Shown here: positions 37,570-50,418 of the stretch, piece by piece
Layout: each line of letters begins with the position of its first letter
How positions within the stretch are numbered: the stretch's first letter is position 1
Made by a program: the position numbers and the translations under genes
Assembly (NCBI GenBank): GCA_028829895.1
Contig: CM054182.1
Coordinates: forward strand, 4,620,501-4,684,500
Length of the DNA stretch: 64,000 nt
Direction of reading: 5' to 3'
From: Sinotaia quadrata
Taxonomy: Eukaryota > Mollusca > Gastropoda > Architaenioglossa > Viviparidae
The notes under the pieces: generated by a model
What the model was told of the DNA's origin: nothing
The model's input: only the letters and a program-made list of their open reading frames with translations
Database searches by the model: none

Positions 37570-37785
37570 GCAGCCCGAATTTTGTGACATTCTTCTGGTA
37601 AGAAAATGATTATAAATCAAGAAAGCATCCCGAATTCTGTGACATTCTTCTGGTAAGAAAATGATTATAAATCAAAAAGCATCCCGAATTCTGTGACATT
37701 CTTCTGGTAAGAAAATGATTATAAATCAAAAAGCATCCCGAATTCTGTGACATTCTTCTGGTAAGAAAATGATTATAAATAAAAA
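37570..37785. repeat. ~53-bp minisatellite (A)
   Basis: Four units of CATCCCGAATTCTGTGACATTC and TTCTGGTAAGAAAATGATTA; five units in B (54812-55078). Confidence 0.9.
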
Positions 37786-37904
37786 AACAATGACAATTAA
37801 ACGTCTATCACTTCGATTGTTTGCCTGTGCTGAAAATAAAAATAATTAAGTGACAAGTCAAATTTTTAAAAGGCACAACTACAGCAAACAAAAATCCCCG
37901 ATGA

Positions 37905-38545
37905 ACTGACATGTCAAATTTAAATAAAGGAAAAGCAAACAAATAAATCAGTCAACCGACAAATCTAATTTAAATATAGGTAAAAGACCAAAAGTATAAA
38001 ACGGTTCAAGAGACAAATCAAATTTAAATAAAGGCAAAAGACCAAAAGAATAAAACGGTTCAAATGACAAATCAAGTTTAAATAAAGGCAAAAAACCCAA
38101 AAGTATAAAACGGTTCAAATGACAAATCAAATTTAAATAAAGGCAAATAAACCCAAAAGTATAAAACGGTTCAAATGACAAATCTAATTTAAATAAAGGA
38201 AAAACACTAAAGAAAAGTAAATCGAGCAAATGACAAATGAAATTAAAATTTTTTAATAAAACATGCAAAAACGATTAAGTGACAAATGAAATTTAAGTAA
38301 AGGCAAAAAGAAAATGAAAACGATTACGTGACACATGAAATTTAAATAAAGGCAAAAAGAAAACGAAAACGATTAAGTGACAAATAAATTGAAATGAAAG
38401 ACAAAGAACAAATTAAGTGACGTGTGAAATATAAATAAAAAGAAAATACAAACAAGAAATGATTGAAGAAATAAATTTAAATAAAGGCGAAATCAAACAA
38501 ATAAAAACGAATAAGTGACAAATCAAAATTAAATAAATACACCCC
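37905..38545. repeat. ~55-bp degenerate minisatellite (A)
   Basis: Units of GACAAATCAAATTTAAATAAAGGC and AAAAGTATAAAACGGTTCAA, grading into more diverged GACAAATGAAATTTAA units. B counterpart about 55200-55945 with two extra units. Confidence 0.9.
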
Positions 38546-38837
38546 CTCCAAAATAAAAGCAGTAAAATAAAGTACTATCCACACACAAATAAAGTGTTTG
38601 TTGTTTAAAAGTTTTATTAGATTTGCCATATAAATCATTTACCATTTGACGATTTTATGATCAGGGTCATAAGGGTAAGCAAGGTCATCATAAGAAGAGG
38701 CGACATTTTCGTTATTCCTGAAAATAAATAAAATATTCCTAACAGTTTTATTTTAATTTGATACACTTTGAAAGGTTTACTATTGTAATTATATTTCTGA
38801 AAACATAAATTAACATCATGCAACTATTTATTATTCG

Positions 38838-39055
38838 TAAGATTTCATTCACTGCTAAGTGTTTACTTGTTTTTGTCATCAGGGGTAGATAATGCTTTCA
38901 TTCAGTGCTAAGTGTGTACTTGTTTTTGTCATCAGGGGTAGATAATGCATTCATTCACTGCTAAGTCTGTATTTGTTTTTTGTCATCAGGGGTAGATAAT
39001 GTATTCATTCATTGCTAAGTGTGTACTTGTTTTTGTCACCAGGGGTAGATAAACC
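38838..39055. repeat. ~53-bp minisatellite (A)
   Basis: Four units of TCATTCACTGCTAAGTGTGTACTTG and TTTTTGTCATCAGGGGTAGATAA; three in B (56247-56402). Confidence 0.9.
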
Positions 39056-39159
39056 GAGTCGTAAATTCCGCTTTTTGAATGAACGTGTTGTCCGTACTGT
39101 CACTACATTTGGACAATCGGAAATACTTGTTTACTTACTTTCTATTCCTCATCTTTCGC

Positions 39160-39515
39160 ATTCTTAACATAATTTCCAATTCCAGACAGTATATAGAAGT
39201 TTCTTATTTCGCATTCTTAAAATAATTTCCAGTTTCAGACAGTACATAGAAGTTTCTTATTTCGCATTCTTAAAATAATTTCCAGTTTCAGACAGTACAT
39301 AGAAGTTTCTTATTTCGCATTCTTAAAATAATTTCCAGTTTTAGACAGTACATAGAAGTTTCTTATTTCGCATTCTTAAAATAATTTCCAGTTTCAGACA
39401 GTACATAGAAGTTTCTTATTTCGCATTCTTAACATAATTTCCAATTCCAGACATTATATAGAAATTTCGCATTCTTAAAATAATTTCCAGTTCCAGACAG
39501 TACATAGAAGTTTCT
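39160..39515. repeat. ~53-bp minisatellite (A)
   Basis: Six to seven units of TTTCGCATTCTTAAAATAATTTCC and AGACAGTACATAGAAGTTTC. B version at 56505-56795 has a different mix of unit variants (AACATTCCAGACAG deletions). Confidence 0.9.
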
Positions 39516-39597
39516 TTTCGAATTTCTTGGATCAGTATAATAGTACGAGAGTAGGTTATGAAAGGCTTCTTATTTTTTCTTTTTTATAAACTATATA

Positions 39598-39702
39598 AAG
39601 ATAGATAGAAGATAGATAGATAGATAGATAGAAGATAGATAGATAGATAGATAGATAGAGAGATAGATAGATAGATACATAGATAGAAGATAGATAGATA
39701 GC
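39598..39702. repeat. (GATA)n microsatellite (A)
   Basis: Interrupted GATA array; B copy at 56876-57000 has different interruptions. Confidence 0.95.
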
Positions 39703-39814
39703 GTTACTTAGATTGTACATCTTGTGGTTATTAGAAATAGAAATCTTTTGGAATGTAAAAATTAAAAAAGTGACTCCTTAACTTCAACAAGGTAAAATAA
39801 CGTGTAAACCGCTG

Positions 39815-40095
39815 TGACAGTCATAGATGTTGATTTTATTTGTTGTCTAATGACAAGTGGAATAACGTTTGTAGTACAGTCATAGATGTTGTCTAGTAAC
39901 AAGTGGAATAGCGTTTTTAGTACAGTCATAGATGTTGATTTTATTTGTTGTCCAGTGACAAGTGGAATAGCGTTTTTAGTACAGTCATAGATGTTGATTT
40001 TATTTGTTGTCTAGTGACAAGTGGAATAGCGTTTTTAGTACAGTCATAGATGTTGATTTTATTTGTTGTCCAGTGACAAGTGAAATAACGTTTCC
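39815..40095. repeat. ~59-bp minisatellite (A)
   Basis: Units of AGTCATAGATGTTGATTTTATTTG and GACAAGTGGAATAGCGTTTTTAGTAC: about five in A, about three in B (57118-57292). Confidence 0.9.
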
Positions 40096-40960
40096 ATTAC
40101 AGACAGATAAAGAGAGTTATCAAGCGTTTAGATTATTACGAATTACGGCGTTATAAGAATTTAGAATTCGCTAGCAGTGTACACTGTACTGTATAATTCC
40201 ACCCACCCACCCCTAAAAAAAACAAACAAAAATTAAATCAAATGAAATACAAAAACAACGTTAATAGGTTTTTACGGTCAATATTGTATAATAGTTTATG
40301 TAAACATACCAATTAACTTTAAAAGATCCGCACGGAATATCTTGAAAAAAAAATCATTACATAAACAATTGATCAACTCTAACTGACGTTAAAACTATAA
40401 ATAGCGCATATAGCCAAAGTTCAAGGCTATAGATGTCATAAATGAATATTAAACCGATACAATATTGGGTCGACGTTCCGCCTAATACTTTCTGTCAGGA
40501 CAATAATAATGAAGTTCCAAACGTTTTATAGATATGTATATATTATTATTAAACAAATAAACAAACTTCAACATCGACATTTTGACTACGTAATCTTTAT
40601 CAGAAGTGTACAGTTATAATTATCAATGAAAGTGAACAATTATGTGTTAATCCAATTCGTGTATGAAAACATACTTGAATAGGAATTTTCGTTTGAAGGC
40701 ATACTTTTTCATACATCAAAAGGCTTATATATTTTATTTTTCAATTGTTATTGTTAGTAATAGATGAATTGACATGATGAAGATAATTCACTCAAATCAT
40801 TAGCTTTTGTAATTTGTCTTTGTATTTTTTTAAACAGAGTATAAGAAAACGATAAAATTTAAATGTTTTGTTTAAAAATTTTAACCCGTTAATTTTCAAA
40901 TAAATATGATTTAATTATTCTTAAAATATTCTCAAATGAAAACAAACAAAACCTTCCAGC
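40096..40960. other. single-copy non-coding segment (A)
   Basis: Near-identical in B (57293-58120). No exon or repeat recognised. Confidence 0.4.
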
Positions 40961-40984
40961 GTTGTGGTGGAGAATATATTTTAT

Positions 40985-41272
40985 ACTAATTTTATTCACA
41001 ACAATAACAAGAAAAGCAAAGAAAGAAACTAGCTATGGTATTTTACTCACAACAAGAAAACAAAGAAAGAAACTAGCTATGGTATTTTACTCACAACAAG
41101 AAAACAAAGAAAGAAACTAGCTATGGTATTTTACTCACAACAAGAAAAGCAAAGAAAGAAACTAGCTATGGTATTTTACTCACAACAAGAAAACAAAGAA
41201 AGAAACTAGCTATGGTATTTTACTCACAACAAGAAAACAAAGAAAAAAACTAGCTATGGTATTTTATTTTGT
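40985..41272. repeat. ~44-bp minisatellite (A)
   Basis: Six units of AACTAGCTATGGTATTTTACTCACAACAAGAAAACAAAGAAAG; eight to nine in B (58185-58575). Confidence 0.92.
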
Positions 41273-41307
41273 TTGGTCGCAATTATTTACTATACATTCT
41301 CAACAGT

Positions 41308-41728
41308 GTCTAGATGTAGTACTGTGTAGCCAGTCAATATACTTAATGTCTAGATGTAGTACTGTGTAGTCAGTCGATATATTCAATGAACAAGACTGTA
41401 TATTGTCAGATACTTAAGGTCTAGATGTAGTACTGTGTAGCCAGTCAATATATTTAATGTCTAGATGTAGTACTGTATAGCCAGTCAATATATTCAATGA
41501 ACAAGCTGTATATTGTTAGATACTTAAGGTCAATATGTAGTACTGTATAGCCAGTCAATATATTCAATGTCTAGATGTAGTACTGTATAGCCAGTCAATA
41601 TATTCAATGTCTAGATGTAGTACTGTATAGCCAGTCAATATATTCAATGTCTAGATGTAGTACTGTATAGCCAGTCGATATATTCATTGAACAAGACTGT
41701 ATATTGTCAGATACTTAAGGTCTACCTG
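41308..41728. repeat. ~40-bp minisatellite (A)
   Basis: Units of GTCTAGATGTAGTACTGTGTAGCCAGTCAATATATTCAAT, some extended by ATGAACAAGACTGTATATTGTCAGATACTTAAG (higher-order). About double in length in B. Confidence 0.93.
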
Positions 41729-42020
41729 CTTGCTGTTGACTTCCCCGCTGAGCTGTCTCAAACTGCCAACTGTCTGTGGCGTTGTGGAGTTAAATGTGAG
41801 ATTTTCCAATTACTGTTGCACGTTGTGATAACGTCACTGATAACGTCATTGGAAACAATAGGCTACATTCTGAAGATTTCAATAGAATTGGTAATCAGTC
41901 GTGAATCACGACGTCTGATTACTGGGGAAATTTTCTTCTAAGGGAAGTAATCCTTTTTTAAACGGTTCCAACGGTTTAAGAGGATTTATTGCCAGTATCA
42001 AACTGCACAATTAAATCTCA
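41729..42020. other. single-copy non-coding segment (A)
   Basis: Near-identical in B (59497-59812), including a short GATAACGTCACT repeat that has one more unit in B. No gene recognised. Confidence 0.4.
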
Positions 42021-42889
42021 TGCAAACAAATTACTTATAGTTATTAAATAGTCAAACAAAGAATCATACACATTACTTATAGTTATTAAATAGTCATAAA
42101 TGCACGTATTCAATACAATATTCAGAATATCTCTCCTCTCTAATAGTACATGTGGCTCTGTGATGTCACGCACACTGACCCATCCTCTGCCTGACACATG
42201 CACCCGTGTGTGAAACAAACCATAGAAGAGGTCTCTGACTGGACCTCCTGTACATTTCATGAAGAACTTTTCTCAGCTCAATTACAAACCAAAGAAAGAA
42301 CTGGACTGAAACAAGGATCCTTGCAAGCTAACACATGTTGTATTGTATATTTTGTAATGGTTTTCTAATTTTTTGTCCAGAACTAATTCCTCTGATTACA
42401 AATTCACTATCCTGAAAAGAATTATAGATTAAATAAAGAATGTTCTATCAATCGTTCATTTTCTTTCACACCATAAATTATACACAATAATTTTAGCAAA
42501 CACCATACCTTTAGTTTCTGCAAAACATAGAGTTGTGAAAACAACTGTATTGAGAAAGTTTTTGGAATTTTGTCTCTAAAAATAATTCACTCCTTTTTTC
42601 TTATGTCAGTGTGACTGCCAAATATTCTCTTGCTAATGTTTACTTTGTTAGCTAAAGGACATTTCTCTACCAATCTTGATGTATGGGATTTCTGTAGAAA
42701 TGTAACCAGAAACCATCCTTTGATTTGCATTTTCACACTCTGTCATGGGACTGGCACGTCCGCCTATCTCTCGATTTTATTAACCTCGTTAAATGTAAAG
42801 ATATCATAATTCATAATAATCTCTTAAGGTTAATAATAATAATCTAAATAACAATACTATTTCAAACTTATTATTTTAAACCCCTTAGA

Positions 42890-43135
42890 AACATAGTGAT
42901 TTTAAACTTGTTCCAAAGCTCTGACACTTTAGTTATACTCAGCTTTGTGTCTTTCCGTCTAGTTATATAAACATATATTTTAAACTTGTTCCATGCTCAG
43001 ACACTTTAGTTAAAATCGGCCTTGTGTCTTTCCGTCTAGTTATATAAACATAGTGATTTTAAACTTGTTCCAATGCTCTGACACTTTAGTTAAACTCATC
43101 CTTATGTCTTTCCATCTAGTTATGTAAACTCCAGG
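42890..43135. repeat. ~78-bp repeat, three units (A)
   Basis: Units of TTTTAAACTTGTTCCAAAGCTCTGACACTTTAGTTA and GTGTCTTTCCGTCTAGTTATATAAAC; B at 60925-61165. Confidence 0.88.
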
Positions 43136-43274
43136 TTGACGTGTCACTGTTTCAACCCCTACAAGAGGACCTATAGTATTTATGTCCCTCCTATGACGAA
43201 CGCTGGGACTGGTTATGAAAAGTGTCACTAGGGTAGTGGAAATCTGGGCAACACATATGAGAAAGCTTAACGCA

Positions 43275-43580
43275 TATTTGTTAGTTCTATCGTTATTTTC
43301 GTAGTTCAAAGTGATAACCTCATGATTACCTCTTGTCCTCTGTTCGTTTAATTATAATCGTTTATATCATAACCATTAAATCTCAGCTGAATTTTGAGTT
43401 GGGAGGGGGGGGGAGCCAAATTGGCGACGTACCAGTGTATCAGCATAACAGTTGCGGATATACATATTTAACCAGTGACCCATACTCTTCACCGGCACTT
43501 GTAGATATCTTGTATCATAGCTAATTATACATAGTTGGTATAAGTCATTATTACAAAGTCATCTAAGAGTATAGTGGCAA
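43275..43580. repeat. direct repeat pair, left member (A)
   Basis: About 300 bp resembling 44105-44432 at roughly 75-80% by eye: GTGATAACCTC...CTCTTGTCCTCTGTTCG, GGAGCCAAATTGGCGACGTACCAG, ACAGTTGCGGATATACATAT and TTATTACAAAGTCA. Could be terminal repeats of a small element or a local duplication. No coding sequence lies between the members. Confidence 0.55.
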
Positions 43581-44104
43581 CACTCATTACTCTGTCTTCA
43601 ATCGTCTCTTGGGGTGAGCTTTTCGAAACTGGTCCCTCCATATTTGGGTTGTACATGGAGTAGTATAACCCTGGATGGATAAGGTAAAAGCGTCTTTGTA
43701 TTGTGTTAATGGTTAGGTTTTATTATGATATTATGATGCATGTTTTATTTTGAACATGTCAACATTTCTTTCTTTCAGAGGCCTATGCCAAACTTAATAG
43801 AGCAATTTGACTGGACACTTAGACTCTGCAATTGCTTGTTTTTCAGGGTTTTTGTTTTTGTTACTGGCTTTGATTTTTTATTTGGTTTCATCTTGTTCTT
43901 TGATTTCAATGAAATTTGGAATCTATTCCTGATGTGATGTCATGTCCTATTGAGAGTCTACCAGTGCATCGAGATAAGTTGTGATTGCAAACGTGACTAC
44001 AGTGTGGCTCTAACTTGCTCTATGATGAAACTATTATATACTATATATTAATTATTTTTCTAAATCTTTGTTAAATTTTCTTTTATTTAAATTCTTGTTA
44101 TTAT

Positions 44105-44432
44105 TTTAACCTCGTATTTGTTAATGAAGTAATTTCTATCGCTTGTTATCGTAGTCTGAAGTGATAATCTAAGGGTTACGTCTTGTTCTCTGTTCGTCTA
44201 TTTATAATCGTCATATATCTATTCATAAACATCGGTTCTCAGCTATAACTTAGTGGGGGCCGGAGCCAACTTGGCAGCGTACCAGTATATCGGCGTAACA
44301 GTTGCAGATATACATATATAACCAGTGACCCATGTTCTGTATCGGCACTTGTAGATGTCTTGTATCATAACTAATTACTAATATTTGATATAATTCATTA
44401 TTACAAAGTCACCCCAGAGTAGAGTGGCGACA
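44105..44432. repeat. direct repeat pair, right member (A)
   Basis: Partner of 43275-43580; it ends at AGAGTGGCGACACCCTG, where block C2 begins. Counterparts in B at about 61315-61640 and 62160-62478. Confidence 0.55.
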
Positions 44433-45283
44433 CCCTGTACTATGCATATCAATATGCATTTAATGTTAATGTGTCATTTATCTGTAATGTTTTTATTTCA
44501 TAAAAGATATACCTTATTTTTTGTTACATTTTCAGTTGATAGGATTCTCCATCCAGAGGTCGCTGGAACCTCTCGTCGTTAAACATTAGTGTTTTAATCA
44601 ACCCCTGATGTAAATCTATTTCATTTAATGCGTGCTCAAGTTTTAATGAAAGGGGAATAACTCGTCGTTAAACAGTAGTGTTTTAATCTCCCGTGATGTA
44701 AATTTATTTCATATATGCACGCTCAAGTAATAATTAAAGGGGGATAACTAGTTTATTATGTAGAGTTATTCACAAGTCAGTTACTATGACTTTGGTGACA
44801 TAATCTAAGGTACGAAACTCTTCATCACCCTATCGATTTTAGAGATGAGAACTCACTTTCATGCTTGGACGGAATCAGAAATGTAATTATTGAATTTGAT
44901 AACGGGACGATTTCCAGTTCAGTTTGCAGTATTTGGCCTATATCAATTTTGAACCTATACTAAAAAGAGTTACCTTAATTAATGCTGATTGCATCTTTAA
45001 CTTAAAGAAAAAAAGTTCAATGTTTTAAGTAGGCAATAAGAAGAGAACAATCAACCAATATAACACATTGAGAAGATTGTGAGTATGTGCGTTTGTGAGA
45101 GAGGGAGTATGAGTGGACAGTGTTTGTGTGTGTATGTGTGCGTGCATGAGTTTGTGTGTGAAAGTGCTTGTGTTTTTGTGTGTGTGAATGTTTGTTTGTA
45201 TGCATATGTGTTTTTACGTTTGCATGTATGTGAAGTGGTGAAATGGCTATAGGCAAAAACTCGACTTGTGTATCAAAAAGTCA

Positions 45284-45501
<218 letters not shown>

Positions 45502-45595
45502 TCTACCTTATGTTATAACTTTTAATCTTCTTTTTACCTGGTTATCGATGACGTTTGCCAATTAATTATGTGCGATATGATGGACAGAATGACCG

Positions 45596-45795
45596 AATAA
45601 TTTGTAAATTATTGCCTGGAATTCTAGAACTATTTATGTTCGATTTAGAAAATTTTGTATTTTATTACCTAGAATTCTAGAACTATTTATGTTCGATTTT
45701 TAAATAATTGTATTTTATTACCTGGAATTCTAGAACTATTTATGTTCGATTTAGAAAATTTGTTATTTTATTACCTGGAATTCTAGAAATTGTAA
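45596..45795. repeat. ~57-bp minisatellite in C2
   Basis: Three to four units of ATTACCTGGAATTCTAGAACTATTTATGTTCGATTTAGAAAATT; five in C4 (63598-63835). Confidence 0.88.
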
Positions 45796-46339
45796 CTAAA
45801 TTGTGTTCAACTCAATTGTAGCAGAAATAAGAAATAATTATGTTGATACAAATTATATCATAGTGCATATATTTTGATCTACATTGAAATACCTTCACGA
45901 CAACATTTGTCAGAATTAAGATATGTAGACTGTTTATTACACAATATAAAGAAAATGCATCGTGCTATAATACAGAGTTTTCATAATGTGTATAATGCTA
46001 TTTCTTTACTTTTCCTCATTTGGAAGGCTATAATACAATGTAGAGTTTTCATAATGTGTATAATGCTATCTCTTTACCTTGCCTCATTTAGAAGACTATA
46101 AAACAATGTTGGTTTTTTGTAAAGAGTATAATGCTATCTGTTTGTTTGCCTCATTTGGAACAAACGAAATGCATAAATATATCCTAGAAATCCTGTCACT
46201 ACAAACACTGATTAACGTACTGACTCCACGACCTTAATTCGCAGACAGACCAGTATAACAACGATATCTAATACACTTTAGGAACTGATTCCTCTATTCC
46301 TCAGATTCCTGTTTGCACGAGTGCAATAAACTGTAAAAA

Positions 46340-46537
46340 ACGTTTATATGGTCAAAGATTTGATTGTTTTCTCTTTGGTCAGTTTTCGGTAAAAACACAA
46401 CAAAAGCTCAGAGATGTAAATTCTTTGAAACGTGATGAGTTTTATTGATAATAATAGAAAACAGAATACTCTTTTTATGTAACAACAAAATCAAAACAAT
46501 CAGCATCTAGCAAAATCTGATTGTCAACCCCGATTGA
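46340..46537 (-). pseudogene. orphan 3'UTR of a truncated toxin-like gene (C2)
   Basis: Aligns with 32840-33050 and 50115-50305, the 3' untranslated segment of the two toxin-like genes, and keeps AATAAA (46441-46446). The sequence stops at 46537 before the stop codon and cysteine exon, so only the 3' tail of a third gene copy remains, abutting the duplication junction. Confidence 0.6.
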
Positions 46538-46786
46538 CACGTCCAAAGAAATCATATACACACGTCCAATGAAATCTTATACACACGTCCAACGAAATCT
46601 TATACACACGACAAATTAAATCTTATACACACGTCCAACGAAAACTTATACACACGACAAACTAAATCTTATACACACGTCCAACGAAATCTTATACACA
46701 CGACAAACTAAATCTTATACACACGTCCAACGAAATCTTATACACACGACAAACTAAATCTTATACACACGTCCAACGAAAGTTTA
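46538..46786. repeat. 22-bp minisatellite at duplication breakpoint (B)
   Basis: Same unit as 29051-29384, about 11 units, directly joined to the end of copy A. Confidence 0.9.
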
Positions 46787-47449
46787 AACTCGTTACAACT
46801 TTATTTAAAAGAACTTCTGCGTTTTCTGTGTATAAGTTTGTTTAAACGTTTTATATAGAATAAAAACATTGTCAAGATAATTTTTGGGCAACCTGTATTA
46901 TGCATATTAATCTGTAATGTTAATGTGTCATTTATCTGTAATGTTCTTATTTCATATAAAGTAATACATTATTTTTTGTTATATTCTCAGTTGATAGGAT
47001 TCCCCACTCAGAGGGCGCTGGATCCTCTCGTCGTTAAACATTAGTGTTTTAATCTCCCGTGATGTAAATCTATTTCATTTAATGCGCGCTCAAGTTATAA
47101 TTAAAGGGGAATAACTAGTCTTATTATGCAGAGTTATTCATACCTCACTTACTTTGACTTTGGTGACATAATCTAAGGTACGAAACTCTTCATCACCCTA
47201 TCGAATTTAGAGATGAGAACTCAGTTTCATTCATCGACGGAATCAGAAATTTAATTATTGAATTTGATAACGGAACGATTTCCAGTTCAGTCAATTTGAA
47301 CATATACTAAAAATAGTTACCTTAATTAATGCAGATTGCATCTGCAAAAAAGATTAATGTTTTATGTAGGCAATAGAACAATCAACCAATTTAACATATT
47401 GAAAAGATTGTGTGCGTATGTGTGTTTGTGAGAGAGGGAGCATGAGTGG

Positions 47450-47453
<4 letters not shown>

Positions 47454-47490
<37 letters not shown>
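47454..47490. repeat. (TG)n microsatellite
   Basis: About 18 TG units; shorter than in A. Confidence 0.95.
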
Positions 47491-47498
<8 letters not shown>

Positions 47499-47575
47499 CT
47501 CTGCATGAATGTGTGTTTGTACTTGTATAGGTGTGTGAAGTGGTGAAAAGTCTATTGACAGAAACTCGAATTGTG

Positions 47576-47741
<166 letters not shown>

Positions 47742-48894
47742 AATTTCATCCTATTCCAGCTTATGGTACAAGTTTTATACGTTTTTCACTCTAGTTATTA
47801 ATGAAGTATGGCAAGAGTATTATGCAAACAATCAATCATCGGAGAGGCATTATGTTTTTTTTTGGTCTGAGATTTTATGCTGCACAATCTTTTACTGCAC
47901 AGCTTTAAACAACTTTATACTTCATAATCTTTTGCTGAACAACTTATGTAAAGTTAGGCTACACCGAAGACTGCATCCTTTCTGATTGCATTATCTGCAA
48001 CTCAGATGTTATTTTGACTGGAGGGGTGTACAGGCCAATTGTCATTTCCTCCGGTCAAGTCTGCTGTCAGTTATTACTATGGATGCTCATCACAGACACC
48101 TCTATAATTGGTAAGTCCAGAGAACTATGCATTCGTGACTTCTTCTATAACATGGTACAGACCTTTGTGGTTAGAATTCCTGAATGCGATTAAGATTGCC
48201 AGGCATGAAAACAAACCAGAGGTGTGAACACATTCAGTGAAGAACATCAAATTGTAATTTTACAACACTTAAGTCTATGTTTCCCCTGACAAATCAAATC
48301 ATTTACTCTTGACATTGATCATCATTGTACCGTGTAAAAGAATTATTTATTTTCTACTGTAAAAATGTCAAGTATGAATTGAGAAGTACTGGTTTCAAAT
48401 AAGGACGATTTCTTAATTTTAACTAGACTCGTGATCAATTTCTTTCTTATGCATGTTATTGTTAAAACTGGGAAATCTCTTAAAGACTTTAAAAGAGCAT
48501 CACTGGAGATAATCATCTTAATTTCATCAAGTGAACACACCCTCACCTTAGACCTGCTCCATCCTTCCTAATCCAACAGTTGGGCCTTCAGCGTACTATA
48601 GTCCTCTGTTGCCTAGTAACAAACAACTCTCCCAAACTTATTGCCACATCTAACTTTCATGAATCCCATTTCTAACAAATCATTTTTCACATATCACTCA
48701 CGTGATTGCATACATTGTTTTATCTGCTTTCAGTAGATGGCAACTGATGTCCAACAGTAGTCTACCTGTTTCACACCTCTGGGCTTTTCATGCCGGGCAT
48801 TATCAAGCATCTTAATCAGTCGTACGTTGCATGAAAGTGTTAACAGAGGTACACCCGGTATTTGAACGAGAATATTCACATTACCTAGTTTAGC

Positions 48895-49237
48895 AATGGA
48901 TAAGACAATTCGTGTCTTCTATATAGGAATTAGATAAAGTAATCAATTTCAAATTAGTTTGGACATGGATAAGACAATTAGTGTTTTCTATAAAGGTAAT
49001 CAATTTCAAATTAGTTTAGCAATGGATAAGACAATTAGTGTCTTCTATATAGGAATTAGAAAAAGTAATCATTTGCAAATTAGTTTAGACATAGATAAGA
49101 CAATTAGGGTCTTCTATACAGGAATTAGAAAAAGTAATCAATTTCAAATTAGTTTAGACATAGATAAGACAATTAGTGTCTTCTTCGTAGATATTAGAAA
49201 TATTGGCAGAAATTTGATTCAGACACAGATAAGATAA
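48895..49237. repeat. ~66-bp minisatellite (B)
   Basis: Counterpart of 31490-31835. Confidence 0.85.
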
Positions 49238-49689
49238 ATAAAGTCTTTTCAATAAGAATCAAAATAGCACAAATTAGTTTTAGACATTTGGTAAGACAGT
49301 TAGTGAATGCCAAATTTAATGATTTAAGAATCTGTTTATTTAGAACTGACGAACGCAAGGAGGACTTAGTGCAATAATTATTTGGTATTATGATGCATGC
49401 ATTTTTCATATCGTTATTGTCCGATATAGAATATTTTGTATATTATTGCCTCGAAATCTAGAACTAGACAGTGTCCGATTGAGAATATTTGTATTTTATT
49501 ATCTGGAATTGTAGAACTAGTAACTAGTTATTTGTGTTCAGCTCACTTGCAGCAGAAATAAGAAATAATTATGGTGATACAAATTATATCAGAGTGCATA
49601 CATTTTGATCTACCTTGAAAATACCTTCACGGCAACATTTGTCAGAATTAACGTATGTAGACTGTTTATTACACAATATAAAGTAAATT

Positions 49690-49915
49690 CATCGGGCTAT
49701 AATATAATGTTGGGTTTTTATAATGGATATAATGTTATCTCTTTACCTTGCCTCATTAGGAAGGCTATAATACAATGTAGAGTATAATGTTATCTCTTTA
49801 CTTTGCCTCATTTGGAATGCTATAATACAATGTAGAGTATAATGTTATCTCTTTACCTTGCCTCATTTAGAAGACTATAAAACAATGCTGGGTTTTTAAA
49901 GAATACAATGCTATC
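49690..49915. repeat. ~67-bp minisatellite (B)
   Basis: Counterpart of 32290-32650, two units shorter. Confidence 0.85.
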
Positions 49916-50207
49916 TGTTTGTTTGCCTTATTTGGAACAAACGAAATGCATAAATATATCCTAGAAATCCTCTCACTACAAACGCTTTTTAACCTACTGA
50001 CTCCATGACCTTAATTCGCGGACAGACATGTGTAACAACGATATGTAATACACTTTAGGAAATTATTCCTTTATTCCTCAGATTCCTGTTTGCACGAGTG
50101 CAATAAACTGTAAAAAACGTTTATATTTCATTGTTTTCTCTTTGATCAGTTTTCGGTAAAAACACAACAAAAGCTCAGAGATGTAAATTCTTTGAAACGT
50201 GATGAGT

Positions 50208-50213
50208 TTTATT
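50208..50213 (-). terminator. polyadenylation signal of toxin-like gene B
   Basis: AATAAA on the minus strand about 205 nt beyond the stop at 50419; equivalent to 32953-32958. Confidence 0.55.
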
Positions 50214-50418
50214 GAAAATAATAGAAAACAGAATACTCTTTTTTATGTAACAACAAAATCAAAACAATCAGCATCTAGCAAAAACTGATTATCAAACCCG
50301 ATTGATAGGATACCGTTCCGGTTTGATCAAAAACACTTTCTCCCTCTTTCCGCCGGTTTCGCGGCACTCCAAGTTCGCGCGACAACCATGGTCCTTTTGG
50401 CATGCGTCGAAAATTCAG

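Noticed and set aside
37948..38268. Repeat-encoded 106-codon frame (also 55242-55670)
   Set aside because: Translation of a ~55-bp minisatellite with different unit number in each copy.
43040..43309. 89-codon minus-strand frame kept open in both copies (also 61075-61344), with a hydrophobic segment
   Set aside because: The few differences between copies are replacements rather than silent changes, part of it is the 78-bp repeat, and no splice structure or family match is visible. Weakly possible but not supportable.
43740..43937. Hydrophobic plus-strand frame, 65 codons
   Set aside because: A one-base deletion in copy B changes the second half; AT-rich chance frame.
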